From Bacteroidetes bacterium UBA2364 (GTDB taxonomy: Bacteria > Bacteroidota > Rhodothermia > Rhodothermales > UBA2364), in assembly GCA_002344075.1 (NCBI GenBank), contig DDTM01000053.1, positions 31,269-80,857 of the forward strand: DNA of 49,589 nucleotides, in the 5' to 3' direction. Positions 8,462 through 16,844 of the stretch are shown here, piece by piece (position 1 is the first letter of the stretch; each line of letters starts with the position of its first letter). The position numbers and the translations under genes were made by a program. The notes under the pieces were generated by a model. The model worked only from the letters and a program-made list of their open reading frames with translations. It was not told the DNA's origin and did not search any database.

Positions 8462-9058
8462 TCAGGCCCAAGCGCGGCCAATTTGGGACAGTGGGGCATC
8501 TGCAATATACGCTCCATGTGCGGCAGAGTATTGCAATTCTTGGGTCGCACCAATTTCGGAGGTATAATATCCTTCCAGTGTGAGGGATTTTAAGGTATTG
8601 AAAAATTGTCCATCTGCGCCCGATCCAGCCCGTGCGTAACGTTTCAGCAACTCGTCTTGTTCATTTGGTAATAATTTGGTGATTGGTCTTCCAAATTGAT
8701 GAAGGGCCACTTGCTCAATCCTCTCCAACGCTGCCAAGAACTGGTCTTTTTCATCTTCCTTCATCCATAGAGACAAAATCCTGTCAATGTATTTATTGAC
8801 TTCTGCTTCTTTTGCACCCGGAGTATCAGAACTGGGTATAATACGTTCTGTTAAGGCAATTAAGCGCTCGTTTTGTGCTTCTGTAAGGGTTTGAGGTGCC
8901 AATGGGGTTGTATTGGCCGGTTTTGAGGGTACCGCCTGGGTATGATGATGATCGTGTGGATCATACGCACCGAAACCTGTCAGGATTCCCAGACCTGGAA
9001 CGGCCAAAAGTCCACCGAGTATCTGTGTAGAAGTTCTAAGGGCTTGTCTTCTGTCCAT
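8462..9058 (-). CDS. Gluconate 2-dehydrogenase subunit 3-family protein (Tat signal)
   Basis: The chosen start at 9058 gives MDRRQALRTSTQILGGLLAVPG, a twin-arginine signal peptide; the frame extends upstream to 9178 but that stretch has no signal character. The 198-residue product contains LTERIIPSSDTPGAKEAEVNKYID and FGRPITKLLPNEQDELLKR, typical of the small helical subunit 3 of membrane-associated sugar dehydrogenases. This subunit is needed for maturation and export of the flavin subunit, probably carrying it through Tat. It is the first gene of the operon, 12 bases before the GMC gene. A His-rich stretch DPHDHHH lies just after the signal peptide. Confidence 0.88.
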   Translation of the reverse strand: MDRRQALRTSTQILGGLLAVPGLGILTGFGAYDPHDHHHTQAVPSKPANTTPLAPQTLTEAQNERLIALTERIIPSSDTPGAKEAEVNKYIDRILSLWMKEDEKDQFLAALERIEQVALHQFGRPITKLLPNEQDELLKRYARAGSGADGQFFNTLKSLTLEGYYTSEIGATQELQYSAAHGAYIADAPLSQIGRAWA

Positions 9059-9389
9059 GAAATTAAGTTGATTAGAAAACGCTTTTAAAAAGATACGATG
9101 AAGTAATGCTGGATGCAATGCGAAAATGGTCTTTAGTGAAATCCGTTTCTTTGTCCTCTGGCTTGGTAAGTATCCCAAAAAAGAAAGACCATTTATAAAA
9201 TAAAAGCCCCTGTATCTTCTTGTAAGAATTTATTTACTGAATAAATAGATTTATTGATCATGAGAACAAGGCTACACAAGAGATAGGTTTTGACCAAAGA
9301 TTTTAATGTTCGAGGTCATTGGGGGGATACAAAAAAAGTGGTACGGCATAATGATTACCATACCACCTCGTTCTTTTGTCTTGATTGAA
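9059..9389. other. Intergenic region upstream of the sugar dehydrogenase operon
   Basis: It holds the ccmF terminator at 9331-9366 and presumably the promoter of the minus-strand operon starting at 9058. No TTG/TAnnTTTG promoter could be placed. A run of A/T-rich sequence at 9225-9260 is the likeliest promoter zone. Confidence 0.35.
9331..9366 (-). terminator. Rho-independent terminator of ccmF
   Basis: GTGGTACGG (9338-9346) pairs with CCATACCAC (9358-9366) with one mismatch and an 11-nt loop. On the minus strand it is followed by seven T residues (9337-9331). It lies 24 bases past the ccmF stop. Confidence 0.75.
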
Positions 9390-11894
9390 TCATTCTGAAA
9401 TGTTGCGTCCCATTTTGTTTCGTTCGGATTGTTCTTTCCAGCGACGGTAATAGGCAATACCAAACCCAGCAAAAAGGATTAGGCAACCCAGCCAGAGCAG
9501 GTTAATGAATGGTTTTTCGTAGGCCTGTACAATCAGCCAGTCTTCGGCAGAGGTTACGTCTGCACCCTCCAAGACCAGTCGGATTTGTCCATTTTTACCG
9601 TCTTTGGAAAGTTCCATTCCTGCAAAGGTGAACGTGACGCCCCAGTCTGCTACTTTGTTTTGGATGTATTGTTGGGTGTTTTTGCCATCGTCCAAAATCA
9701 TGTAAATGGGTTTCAGTTCTCTGGTTTCTTTGGTTTGTGTGTTGGTTACACTTAAGACAGAGGCGACCGCAATTTGGGTTTTAGCATTACCCACTATTTT
9801 GGGGTCTGGTTGTAAGTCAAAGCGTTGAAAACGGATGATATATTTGCCCTTATCAATGGTTTTGGTATCTCCCATTGCCATTTTTAGCTCGCCTGCTGTT
9901 TTATTACCGCCTTCTTGGTTTTCCAAAACGCTTTGGCTGGGTGTTACGGCGACATAAATGTCTTTTTCGAAGAATGGTTTGATGTCGGGGTGCAAAATCC
10001 ATTGATTTTTACGGCTTTTATAGGCAACGGGAAAAACCGTAAATTTGCGTCCACGTGCATCGGTCATCTCTAATTGATAAGTAGTGTGGCCGTCATTATT
10101 GGTGAAGTGCTTTACATATCGCACTTTATAACCTTCTACCTGAATGGTCTGATTTCGGTTGATCACAAAGTTGTTTCGTTGGGTAGAGCCTTCTATAGGT
10201 ACGCTATTGTTTTCGTCGCCAACAATGGCATTGTTAAAACTGGAAGAGGTGATGATGCCCAATAACATCAGTGCCAAGCCAATATGGGTAACAGCGCCTC
10301 CTACCAAGCGTGGATTGCCGCGACCAATGCGCCATAAAACCATTCCATTCCCAAATAGTGCAAAAAATGAGGTGAACACCAAGAGCATAAGCAACAAACT
10401 TTGGCCGTATTGATCCCAGATCATACCAAGATTGGCCAACATTCCTGCTTGTGAAACCGACTGCACGGCTGCTTGTACTGGGCGCACGGTTTCCCTAACA
10501 AATGGAGTCAGTAACAAGACTGCAGAGGTTGCCACTACTGCCAAAAGCATCGGCTTCATTAATACCCGATTTAGGCTTTCCACTTTCATTTTGTGCCACC
10601 AAAATAATTGCCCAACGCCTGCCAGAAAAGCGAGTATAATTGCGAGTGGTAGAGACCACGCATCGTAGAACTCAATCGGTACAGCGGAGGGGCTATCGCG
10701 GAATAGGCGTCCTGTAATGGGGGCCGAAGTACCTAAGATGATGACGGCTGCCAGTGCAGCAAGCACCATTGCCCCAGAGAAAATCATAAACTCTCGTGAC
10801 ATCACCTCCGATTCGTGCTGAGGGCGGGGCAGTTCTTTCCACCGATAGGCCATCATACCAAATCCCAATAATGCCATGGCCAAGATCCAAAGCAATAATT
10901 GATTGTAGAGGCCGAGATCCACAAAGGAGTGTACAGAGATCTCGCCAAGAATCCCACTTCGGGTTAGAAACGTGGAATATACAACCAGAATAAAAGCGAG
11001 AATATTGAGGAAAATAGAAGCCTTTTGGCTACTGGCACTCCGTTTCTGGGCAATCATGGTGTGTAAGCCAGCTACGCCGATGAGCCAAGGAACCAAAGAT
11101 GCATTTTCTACCGGATCCCATGCCCAGTACCCACCAAAAGAAAGGGTGACATACGCCCAATACCCACCCATTGCAATACCCACCATCAAAATTAGGTTGG
11201 CCATGATGGTCCAAGGGAGTGCTGGTTTTACCCACTGTGTGTATTCTCGACGCCAAAGGCCAGCAATTGCAAAGGCAAAGGGTACGATCATTAGGGTAAA
11301 TCCAATAAAGAGGGTAGGCGGATGAATCATCATCCAGTAATTCTGCAACAAGTCGTTTAATCCTTGTCCATCACTTGGAATAAAACCGGGTGTTTGTAGT
11401 ACAGGTGCTTCTGGGAAGGCATCGGCTGTGGTGATGAATGGAGACGCGCCAATCTGAAAAGTACCAAATTTGAAGCCCGTGACCATTGCCAGCAGAAATA
11501 TTTGACACAACCCAATAATGCTCATAACATAAGGCTCGTATGAGCGAGTATTTCGCATCAAGAGCAGTCCTAAGATGGCCGTCCATAACAACCAGATCAG
11601 GAAAGAACCTTCTTGACCTGCCCAGAGGGCTGAAAGTAAATAATTGAGATTTAGGTCTTTAGAGGAATAGCGGAATACATAGCTGTATTGAAATTGGTGT
11701 GTGGCCAGTAAATACAGCAATAGTCCAGTAGAAATCAAGAGGGCTCCTGTCATAACAACCCAACTCCAGCGGCCTGTGGTGCGCCAGTGTAGGTTGTTAG
11801 AGGCTCTGGTTGCGAAAAAGTAGGAAACTGCGGAGAGCAAACCGGCAACAAAGGCTATCGTAAGCATTAAATAGCCAATCGTTCCAATGGTCAT
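9390..11894 (-). CDS. ccmF: CcmF-type cytochrome c haem lyase
   Basis: An 834-residue polytopic membrane protein with about 15 hydrophobic segments. The tryptophan-rich WWD haem-binding motif GGYWAWDPVENASLVPW is at about residues 254-270, preceded by HPPTLFIGF (His191) and followed by GVAGLHTM (His278), the conserved haem-ligand histidines. A large periplasmic domain (about residues 550-790) precedes the last membrane span, as in CcmF/NrfE, which attaches haem covalently to apocytochrome c CXXCH motifs. Other ccm genes (CcmA-E, G) are not in the window. It is bounded by its own terminator and by the rny terminator upstream, so it is probably expressed alone. Confidence 0.93.
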   Translation of the reverse strand: MTIGTIGYLMLTIAFVAGLLSAVSYFFATRASNNLHWRTTGRWSWVVMTGALLISTGLLLYLLATHQFQYSYVFRYSSKDLNLNYLLSALWAGQEGSFLIWLLWTAILGLLLMRNTRSYEPYVMSIIGLCQIFLLAMVTGFKFGTFQIGASPFITTADAFPEAPVLQTPGFIPSDGQGLNDLLQNYWMMIHPPTLFIGFTLMIVPFAFAIAGLWRREYTQWVKPALPWTIMANLILMVGIAMGGYWAYVTLSFGGYWAWDPVENASLVPWLIGVAGLHTMIAQKRSASSQKASIFLNILAFILVVYSTFLTRSGILGEISVHSFVDLGLYNQLLLWILAMALLGFGMMAYRWKELPRPQHESEVMSREFMIFSGAMVLAALAAVIILGTSAPITGRLFRDSPSAVPIEFYDAWSLPLAIILAFLAGVGQLFWWHKMKVESLNRVLMKPMLLAVVATSAVLLLTPFVRETVRPVQAAVQSVSQAGMLANLGMIWDQYGQSLLLMLLVFTSFFALFGNGMVLWRIGRGNPRLVGGAVTHIGLALMLLGIITSSSFNNAIVGDENNSVPIEGSTQRNNFVINRNQTIQVEGYKVRYVKHFTNNDGHTTYQLEMTDARGRKFTVFPVAYKSRKNQWILHPDIKPFFEKDIYVAVTPSQSVLENQEGGNKTAGELKMAMGDTKTIDKGKYIIRFQRFDLQPDPKIVGNAKTQIAVASVLSVTNTQTKETRELKPIYMILDDGKNTQQYIQNKVADWGVTFTFAGMELSKDGKNGQIRLVLEGADVTSAEDWLIVQAYEKPFINLLWLGCLILFAGFGIAYYRRWKEQSERNKMGRNISE

Positions 11895-11992
11895 AGTGAC
11901 GTTTTTTGGTGAAAAGGGAATACCAAATAAGCCTACAACCTAAAGGGTGGTTCCGTCTTCACGGAGGATTTCCAAATAGGACTTTCTTTAAC

Positions 11993-12024
11993 AAAAAAAC
12001 GGCTGCCAGATAGGCAACCGTTTT
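11993..12024 (-). terminator. Rho-independent terminator of rny
   Basis: AAAACGG-c-TGCC (11996-12007) pairs with GGCA-a-CCGTTTT (12013-12024), 11 bp with one mismatch and a 5-nt loop. On the minus strand T residues follow. It begins 25 bases past the rny stop. Confidence 0.8.
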
Positions 12025-12048
12025 GCTACATGTCATCAAACTTTGCGG

Positions 12049-13734
12049 TCATTTTGCAAAGGAGACTGCCCGAAGTTCTCGAATGACGGTCACTTTGATT
12101 TGGCCGGGATATTGCATTTCGTTCTCGATTTTCTTCGAGATGTCCGAAGCCAGTTGCTCTGCAAGGGCATCGTTCACAAGATGATGGTTTACAATCACCC
12201 GAATTTCGCGGCCAGCCTGAATCGCATAGACACGCTCAACACCTTTAAAACCGCCTGCCAGTTCCTCTAGTTTTTCCAGACGCTTGATATAGCTCTCCAA
12301 TGCTTCGCGGCGTGCCCCCGGACGTGCGCCAGAAATGGCGTCGGCAGACTGAATGATGGGCGAAATGGTACTGGTCATTTCGATTTCATCGTGGTGCGCA
12401 CCAATTGCATTACACACATCCGGATGTTCTTTGTATTTTTTGGCCAATTCCATCCCTACGATTGCGTGTGGGCTTTCCAAATCGCCTTCAACCACTTTCC
12501 CGATGTCATGTAATAACCCGGCGCGTCGTGCTTTTTTGGCATCTATGCCCAGTTCAGACGCCATAATGGAGGAGATTTTGGCCACTTCGATGGAGTGGGA
12601 AAGCAGGTTTTGACCATAGCTACTACGATAGCGCATCCTCCCAACCAACCGGATCAACTCTGGATGAAGCCCCTGAAGCCCCAAGTCAATGGCGGTTTGT
12701 TCTCCTGTTTCAATGATTTCCTCCTCAATTTCTTTGCTCACTTTTTCGACAATCTCTTCAATCCGTGCGGGGTGAATTCGGCCATCCTGAATGAGTTTCA
12801 ACAAAGAAAGGCGGGCAATTTCTCTGCGAACGGGGTCAAAGCCGGAAAGGATAACGGCTTCTGGGGTGTCATCTACAATTACCTCCACACCCGTTGCGGC
12901 CTCGAATGCCCGAATATTCCGGCCTTCGCGTCCGATAATTCTACCTTTCATTTCGTCGGATTTGATGTCCACCACCGAAACCGTATTTTCGATGGCGTGG
13001 CTTGCAGCAGTACGCTGAATGGTGGTAAGAACGATCTTTCGTGCTTGTCGGCTGGCCTGTAGCTTGGCCTCGTCACGCACTTCCTTCACCATTGCAGCTG
13101 ATTCTAAGCGAGCCTCACCAACCATCTCGTCAATCAGTATTTTACGGGCTTCGGCACGGGTCATACCGGAAAGTTCTTCTAATTTCTGAAGGCTTTGTTG
13201 GATCAGCGCTTGGAGTTCTGCTTCATTTTGATCCAAAGCCTCTTTTTTCTTAATCCATTCGGCTTCTTGTTTTTCGAGGCCAACGAGTTGGCGTTTGCCA
13301 TCTTCAAAGAGTGTTTGGGCGTTTTGGACTAATTTTTCGGTTTCCCGTTGTTGTTTTTCGGTTTGCCGCCGAAGGGCCTCGATTGCCTCGGAAGCCTTTT
13401 GAAGTACCGTTTCGCGTTCATTGACACGTTGGATACGGTTATTAAGTTTGGATTGGCTAATTTCTAGCCGTTCCTTGTTGCGCTTGAGTGCGGCTTTTGC
13501 CTCAGAAATTTCTTGTTCAAATTGTTTACGCTTGGCATTAAACTCCGTTTGCAGTTCCTGAACCGTTTTGGCATTTAGCTGGGCTGCTTCGTCACGTGCT
13601 GTTGCCAAAAGTTTATCGGCCTCCACGCTGGCTTCGGCCAAGCGTTGGTTTCCAATTTTAATTTTCAGAAATCTTCCAATAGAAAATCCGAGGATAGCCG
13701 CGATCACCGCTGTTGCAAGGATCGCAAATATCAT
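12049..13734 (-). CDS. rny: Ribonuclease Y
   Basis: A 561-residue endoribonuclease in the usual size range. It has an N-terminal membrane anchor (residues 1-25, MIFAILATAVIAAILGFSIG), a long charged coiled coil to about residue 230, a KH domain around GRIIGREGRNIRAFE, and an HD domain with LLSHSIEVAKISSIM and the catalytic pair in LLHDIGKVV, ending with the RNase Y-type IREL segment. It starts mRNA decay at the inner membrane. Its leader is unusually long, with a candidate structured RNA upstream, which suggests self or RNA-level regulation, though this is not shown. Confidence 0.95.
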   Translation of the reverse strand: MIFAILATAVIAAILGFSIGRFLKIKIGNQRLAEASVEADKLLATARDEAAQLNAKTVQELQTEFNAKRKQFEQEISEAKAALKRNKERLEISQSKLNNRIQRVNERETVLQKASEAIEALRRQTEKQQRETEKLVQNAQTLFEDGKRQLVGLEKQEAEWIKKKEALDQNEAELQALIQQSLQKLEELSGMTRAEARKILIDEMVGEARLESAAMVKEVRDEAKLQASRQARKIVLTTIQRTAASHAIENTVSVVDIKSDEMKGRIIGREGRNIRAFEAATGVEVIVDDTPEAVILSGFDPVRREIARLSLLKLIQDGRIHPARIEEIVEKVSKEIEEEIIETGEQTAIDLGLQGLHPELIRLVGRMRYRSSYGQNLLSHSIEVAKISSIMASELGIDAKKARRAGLLHDIGKVVEGDLESPHAIVGMELAKKYKEHPDVCNAIGAHHDEIEMTSTISPIIQSADAISGARPGARREALESYIKRLEKLEELAGGFKGVERVYAIQAGREIRVIVNHHLVNDALAEQLASDISKKIENEMQYPGQIKVTVIRELRAVSFAK

Positions 13735-13916
13735 GTATGTAAAAATTTGTAATACTGGCTAAGATGGCCTACGGTCTCTTATAGCGGAGAGAAGAGCGAA
13801 GATCTATCTTGTAGCCAAATGGCGAATAATAGTTATAACGAATCAGATCAATTGACCTGTCCGCCGTTTCAAAATACCCCGATTTTTAGGTACTAAGACT
13901 TGAATCAGGGTACTTT

Positions 13917-14157
13917 AAAACGGGTACACAGACCCTGCGCTATGAAGAACCTTGCTTCATATACACAAGGGGTACGCCTCGTCTCCCGCCTTCTTCCGCG
14001 GCTCACGTCCGAAGACGGAAATTTGACAAACAAACTGCGGCCTGTAGTTGGAATCCGAAGGGTGGCACCCACGAGAATCAAAATTGTAAGGTTCTTATGA
14101 GTCTCGGGCCTGTGTTATGTAGCCGAAGCTACAATAGCGGAGCGTATCCGACGAGGC
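13917..14157 (-). ncRNA. Candidate structured RNA (rod-like, with UUCG hairpins), unknown class
   Basis: No credible gene fills 13735-14283. Long-range complementary arms enclose about 190 nt: 13926-13935 with 14106-14115 (9 of 10 pairs), and 13945-13955 with 14086-14096 (11 pairs, one G-U). Inside are 13978-13982/14071-14075 and 13989-13993/14057-14061. Two hairpins, 14006-14017 and 14119-14132, have loops that read C(UUCG)G only on the minus strand, which favours that strand. An 8-bp helix 14150-14157/13976-13983 would compete with the inner stem, and 13941-13947/13955-13961 would compete with the second arm. The size and rod shape recall 6S RNA, but I see no diagnostic sequence. It could be a leader of rny or a free small RNA. 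Confidence 0.45.
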
Positions 14158-14283
14158 TTTTTAATACCTCGGCACAACACTTGTTCCGCATAAGTAAATT
14201 AATGTATAAACCCTTCGTCGCAAAATGCTTTTTAAAGAAGTGCAGGCGATAGCCCTCTTATTTTTAAGGAATTGCCTAAATGT

Positions 14284-14790
14284 TTATAAAATGACTGTTT
14301 GATGGCGTACACCTGCACCAAAAAAAAGAGACTGCTCCGTATCGTTGGGGAGTTTGATCAACTTCAGAACATTTCGTTGATCGTCGAATACCTCCATGAG
14401 AACGATATATTCCAGATCGAACCGATGAATAGGCTGGCTCGCCGAGTATTCGGCCACAAAAACCGTCATAATGTCTTGTTCGTACACCTCAATGATTTTC
14501 CCAGAGATTTGTTTTCCATTTTTTTTGATGATAAACTTCCAGTTTAGGTACTTCTGAAAAGACCGCATGGTTTCTTCATTGTATTTAAGGGTAATGGATG
14601 GGTCTTTGTGAAATTGCTGGAGTGCCAAAGTAATGTCATCGCTGAAAACGCGAATACTTAGATATGCTTTTTTGCCCTCTATTGCCATTTTGGCATAACT
14701 GGCATGTACGTCATGGCGTTTGAATAACGTTAGGCCAAGGGTTAGAAGCAGCACCAACACAAGTGTAAAGGTGGTAAAGAGTCTTTTCAT
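14284..14790 (-). CDS. DUF6702 family protein, exported
   Basis: A 168-residue protein with an N-terminal hydrophobic anchor/signal (MKRLFTTFTLVLVLLLTLGL). The mature part has the DUF6702 layout: ASYAKMAIEGKKAYLSIRVFSDDITLALQ, a middle strand with FIIKKNGKQISGK, and LEYIVLMEVFDDQRNVLKL near the end. Members are Bacteroidota-specific, predicted periplasmic or outer-membrane, of unknown function. It stands 46 bases from cinA in the same orientation and could be the last gene of the cinA-pyrE transcript. Confidence 0.75.
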   Translation of the reverse strand: MKRLFTTFTLVLVLLLTLGLTLFKRHDVHASYAKMAIEGKKAYLSIRVFSDDITLALQQFHKDPSITLKYNEETMRSFQKYLNWKFIIKKNGKQISGKIIEVYEQDIMTVFVAEYSASQPIHRFDLEYIVLMEVFDDQRNVLKLIKLPNDTEQSLFFGAGVRHQTVIL

Positions 14791-14836
14791 GATTTTGTGC
14801 AGTTCAAACGAATTTATCCTCAGACGTTAGCCACAC

Positions 14837-16108
14837 CTAAGACGTTACAGATCTGGCTAAGAGGTTTAACCGTTTGCGGACAAGATCGAGTGCAAGGGTT
14901 GTTGTAAATTCCTTATTCAAGATGCGGTCCTTAAACAGGCGGAGTTTTTTTGCCTCTGTTCCGTTCGCGTCAGCCAATGCAATCCAGATGGTTCCCACTG
15001 GTTTATCAGGTGTTCCGCCATCGGGACCAGCCACACCGGAAGTCGAGATGCCAATATCTGCTCCGGTCATTGTCCGAATACCTTCGGCCATTTGTTTTAC
15101 CACCGCTTCAGAAACGGCGCCATGGTGCGACAAATCGGCTTCCGAAACGCCGAGTAGGTTCATCTTAACGGAGTTACAATAAGCTACCACACCGCCGAGT
15201 AGATATGCAGAAGATCCGGGAATGTCCGACAAACGGTCTGCTATATGTCCACCCGTACAACTTTCGGCGGTGGCGATGGTTTTTTCAAGTTTTCGAAGAA
15301 GTTCCCCCACCACTATTTCGGGGAGTGTATTGCCTTCTCCGTAGATGTAGTGGCCGACACGATCCCAAATGTGGGTCATTGCTTTCTCTAAGACCATATC
15401 TGCCTTGGTACTTGTTTCGGAGCGAACAGATATGCGAAGTTTCACACCTGTTTTAGGGCCTGGCAAAAAAGCCAATGTAGCACCTTCACCCAGAAAAATA
15501 CTCACCTCTCCGATCTTTTCCGCCAAATCCGATTCGCCAATTCCCACTGTAAGCAACGTTTTATGAATAATTACCTCTTTTGCGTGTGCGGCCAGTCGAG
15601 GTAGTAGAGATTGTTCCATGATGGCCTTCATCTCGAATGGTACGCCGGGCATCATTCCCAAATACCTCATTTTTCCACCTTGTTCAAATTCGTACCACAA
15701 CCCAGGGGCAGTTCCCATAGGATTCGGAACGACCTCAAACCCTTGTGGGACCAACGCCTGAACCCGATTAAGTTCGGAAGTTTTGCGGCCACGGCTTTCC
15801 AAAAGTTGGCGGATATGTTCAAAAATCGGAGGCTGATATTCAAGATCTTTGTCAAAAAAAGAGGCAATCGCTTGCTTGGTAAGGTCGTCGTGAGTCGGGC
15901 CAAGACCGCCCGTTGTCAATACCAGTTCAGCTTCGGAAAAAGCTGTACGTAGGGCGTCATGAATATCGGCGGGCGTGTCTCCTACGGTCACCATCCTAAC
16001 CACATCTATACCAATTTGGTTCAACTCCGTGGCTATCCATGCCACATTGGTATTATTGATCTGGCCAATCAGAATTTCGTCTCCAACGGTGATCAAATGA
16101 GCCTTCAT
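14837..16108 (-). CDS. cinA: CinA family protein (MoCF domain plus NMN deamidase domain)
   Basis: A full-length 423-residue two-domain protein. The N-terminal MoCF-like domain contains MKAHLITVGDEILIGQINN and LVLTTGGLGPTHDDLTK. The C-terminal CinA/PncC domain starts near residue 260 and contains ATAESCTGGHIADRL, VVAYCNSVKMNLLGV, GAVSEAVVKQMAEG and GVAGPDGGTPDKPVGT, the residues of nicotinamide-nucleotide amidase that recycles NMN to nicotinate mononucleotide. N-terminal domain relatives hydrolyse ADP-ribose. It is preceded by pyrE with a 23-base gap, so nucleotide metabolism is the shared theme. Confidence 0.95.
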   Translation of the reverse strand: MKAHLITVGDEILIGQINNTNVAWIATELNQIGIDVVRMVTVGDTPADIHDALRTAFSEAELVLTTGGLGPTHDDLTKQAIASFFDKDLEYQPPIFEHIRQLLESRGRKTSELNRVQALVPQGFEVVPNPMGTAPGLWYEFEQGGKMRYLGMMPGVPFEMKAIMEQSLLPRLAAHAKEVIIHKTLLTVGIGESDLAEKIGEVSIFLGEGATLAFLPGPKTGVKLRISVRSETSTKADMVLEKAMTHIWDRVGHYIYGEGNTLPEIVVGELLRKLEKTIATAESCTGGHIADRLSDIPGSSAYLLGGVVAYCNSVKMNLLGVSEADLSHHGAVSEAVVKQMAEGIRTMTGADIGISTSGVAGPDGGTPDKPVGTIWIALADANGTEAKKLRLFKDRILNKEFTTTLALDLVRKRLNLLARSVTS

Positions 16109-16131
16109 ACTTGTTATGTGGTAGGTTTAGG

Positions 16132-16770
16132 TTAGAGGCCAGAGGGTGTCCAGTTAAACGGATCGTTTTGCCAGTCCCTGACCTCCTGTTCTTCGGAGTA
16201 GCGCAGTGTTCCCATTAGATCTGCATAATCGAGGAGGGCGTCTAAGTCGGTAAGGGCATAAACGGGAATCTCAAGGGAATCAAATTTCTCCTCGGCAACA
16301 GGCAATTGGTAGGAGAAAACGGCAAAAACAGCCAATACTTCCACACCCACTTCGCGCAAGGCAGTAATACACTGTAGAACAGATCCACCAGTTGAAATAA
16401 GGTCTTCTACGACGATGGCTTTTTGGCCTTTTTGAAAGACACCTTCTATCTGGTTGTTTTTACCATGTTCTTTGGCGGAGGTACGTACATAAGCCATCGG
16501 CAAAGAAAGGCGATCGGCGAGCCATGCTGCATGTGGAATGCCAGCAGTGGCTGTACCAACGACCAGATCTACTTGGCCAAAGGCGCGGGCCATCTCGGCG
16601 AACGTGTCAGCAATTTGGGCACGGATTTCAGGATACCCCATTGTGAGTCGGTTATCGCAGTATAGGGGGGCCTTGATGCCGGAAGTCCATGTGTAAGGAT
16701 GATCCATCGAGAAGGATACAGCCTTGATGTTGACCAAGGATTCGGCGAGCGATTGGCTAATGTCTTGCAT
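16132..16770 (-). CDS. pyrE: Orotate phosphoribosyltransferase
   Basis: A 212-residue enzyme of pyrimidine synthesis that joins orotate to PRPP to form OMP. The PRPP-binding loop AIVVEDLISTGGS is clear at about residues 118-130, the substrate loop VRTSAKEHGKNNQIEG carries the mobile catalytic Lys/His region, and the N-terminus has SGIKAPLYCDNRLTMGYPEIR. The length matches the family. The gene is followed by cinA (23 bases) and preceded by the pseudokinase gene (74 bases). Confidence 0.96.
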   Translation of the reverse strand: MQDISQSLAESLVNIKAVSFSMDHPYTWTSGIKAPLYCDNRLTMGYPEIRAQIADTFAEMARAFGQVDLVVGTATAGIPHAAWLADRLSLPMAYVRTSAKEHGKNNQIEGVFQKGQKAIVVEDLISTGGSVLQCITALREVGVEVLAVFAVFSYQLPVAEEKFDSLEIPVYALTDLDALLDYADLMGTLRYSEEQEVRDWQNDPFNWTPSGL

Positions 16771-16844
16771 AATTTGGTTTGGTTTTAGGCATCTATATGC
16801 ACGGAAGTTATCCTTTTTTAAAACAATACTGTGTGTTGGTAGGG

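Noticed and set aside
6960..8593. Several plus-strand reading frames opposite the GMC gene
   Set aside because: They are shadows of a strongly conserved minus-strand coding sequence.
14055..14076. T-box-like AGGGTGGCACC on the plus strand
   Set aside because: The CCGCG part of the antiterminator is missing, no specifier stem is seen, and no plus-strand gene follows for 6 kb.
13900..14100. 66-residue plus-strand reading frame upstream of rny
   Set aside because: No family resemblance, and the interval is dominated by base-paired arms, which points to RNA.
13926..14115. RNase P RNA or tmRNA for the structured interval
   Set aside because: The conserved RNase P core sequences and the tmRNA T-arm and tag peptide are absent.
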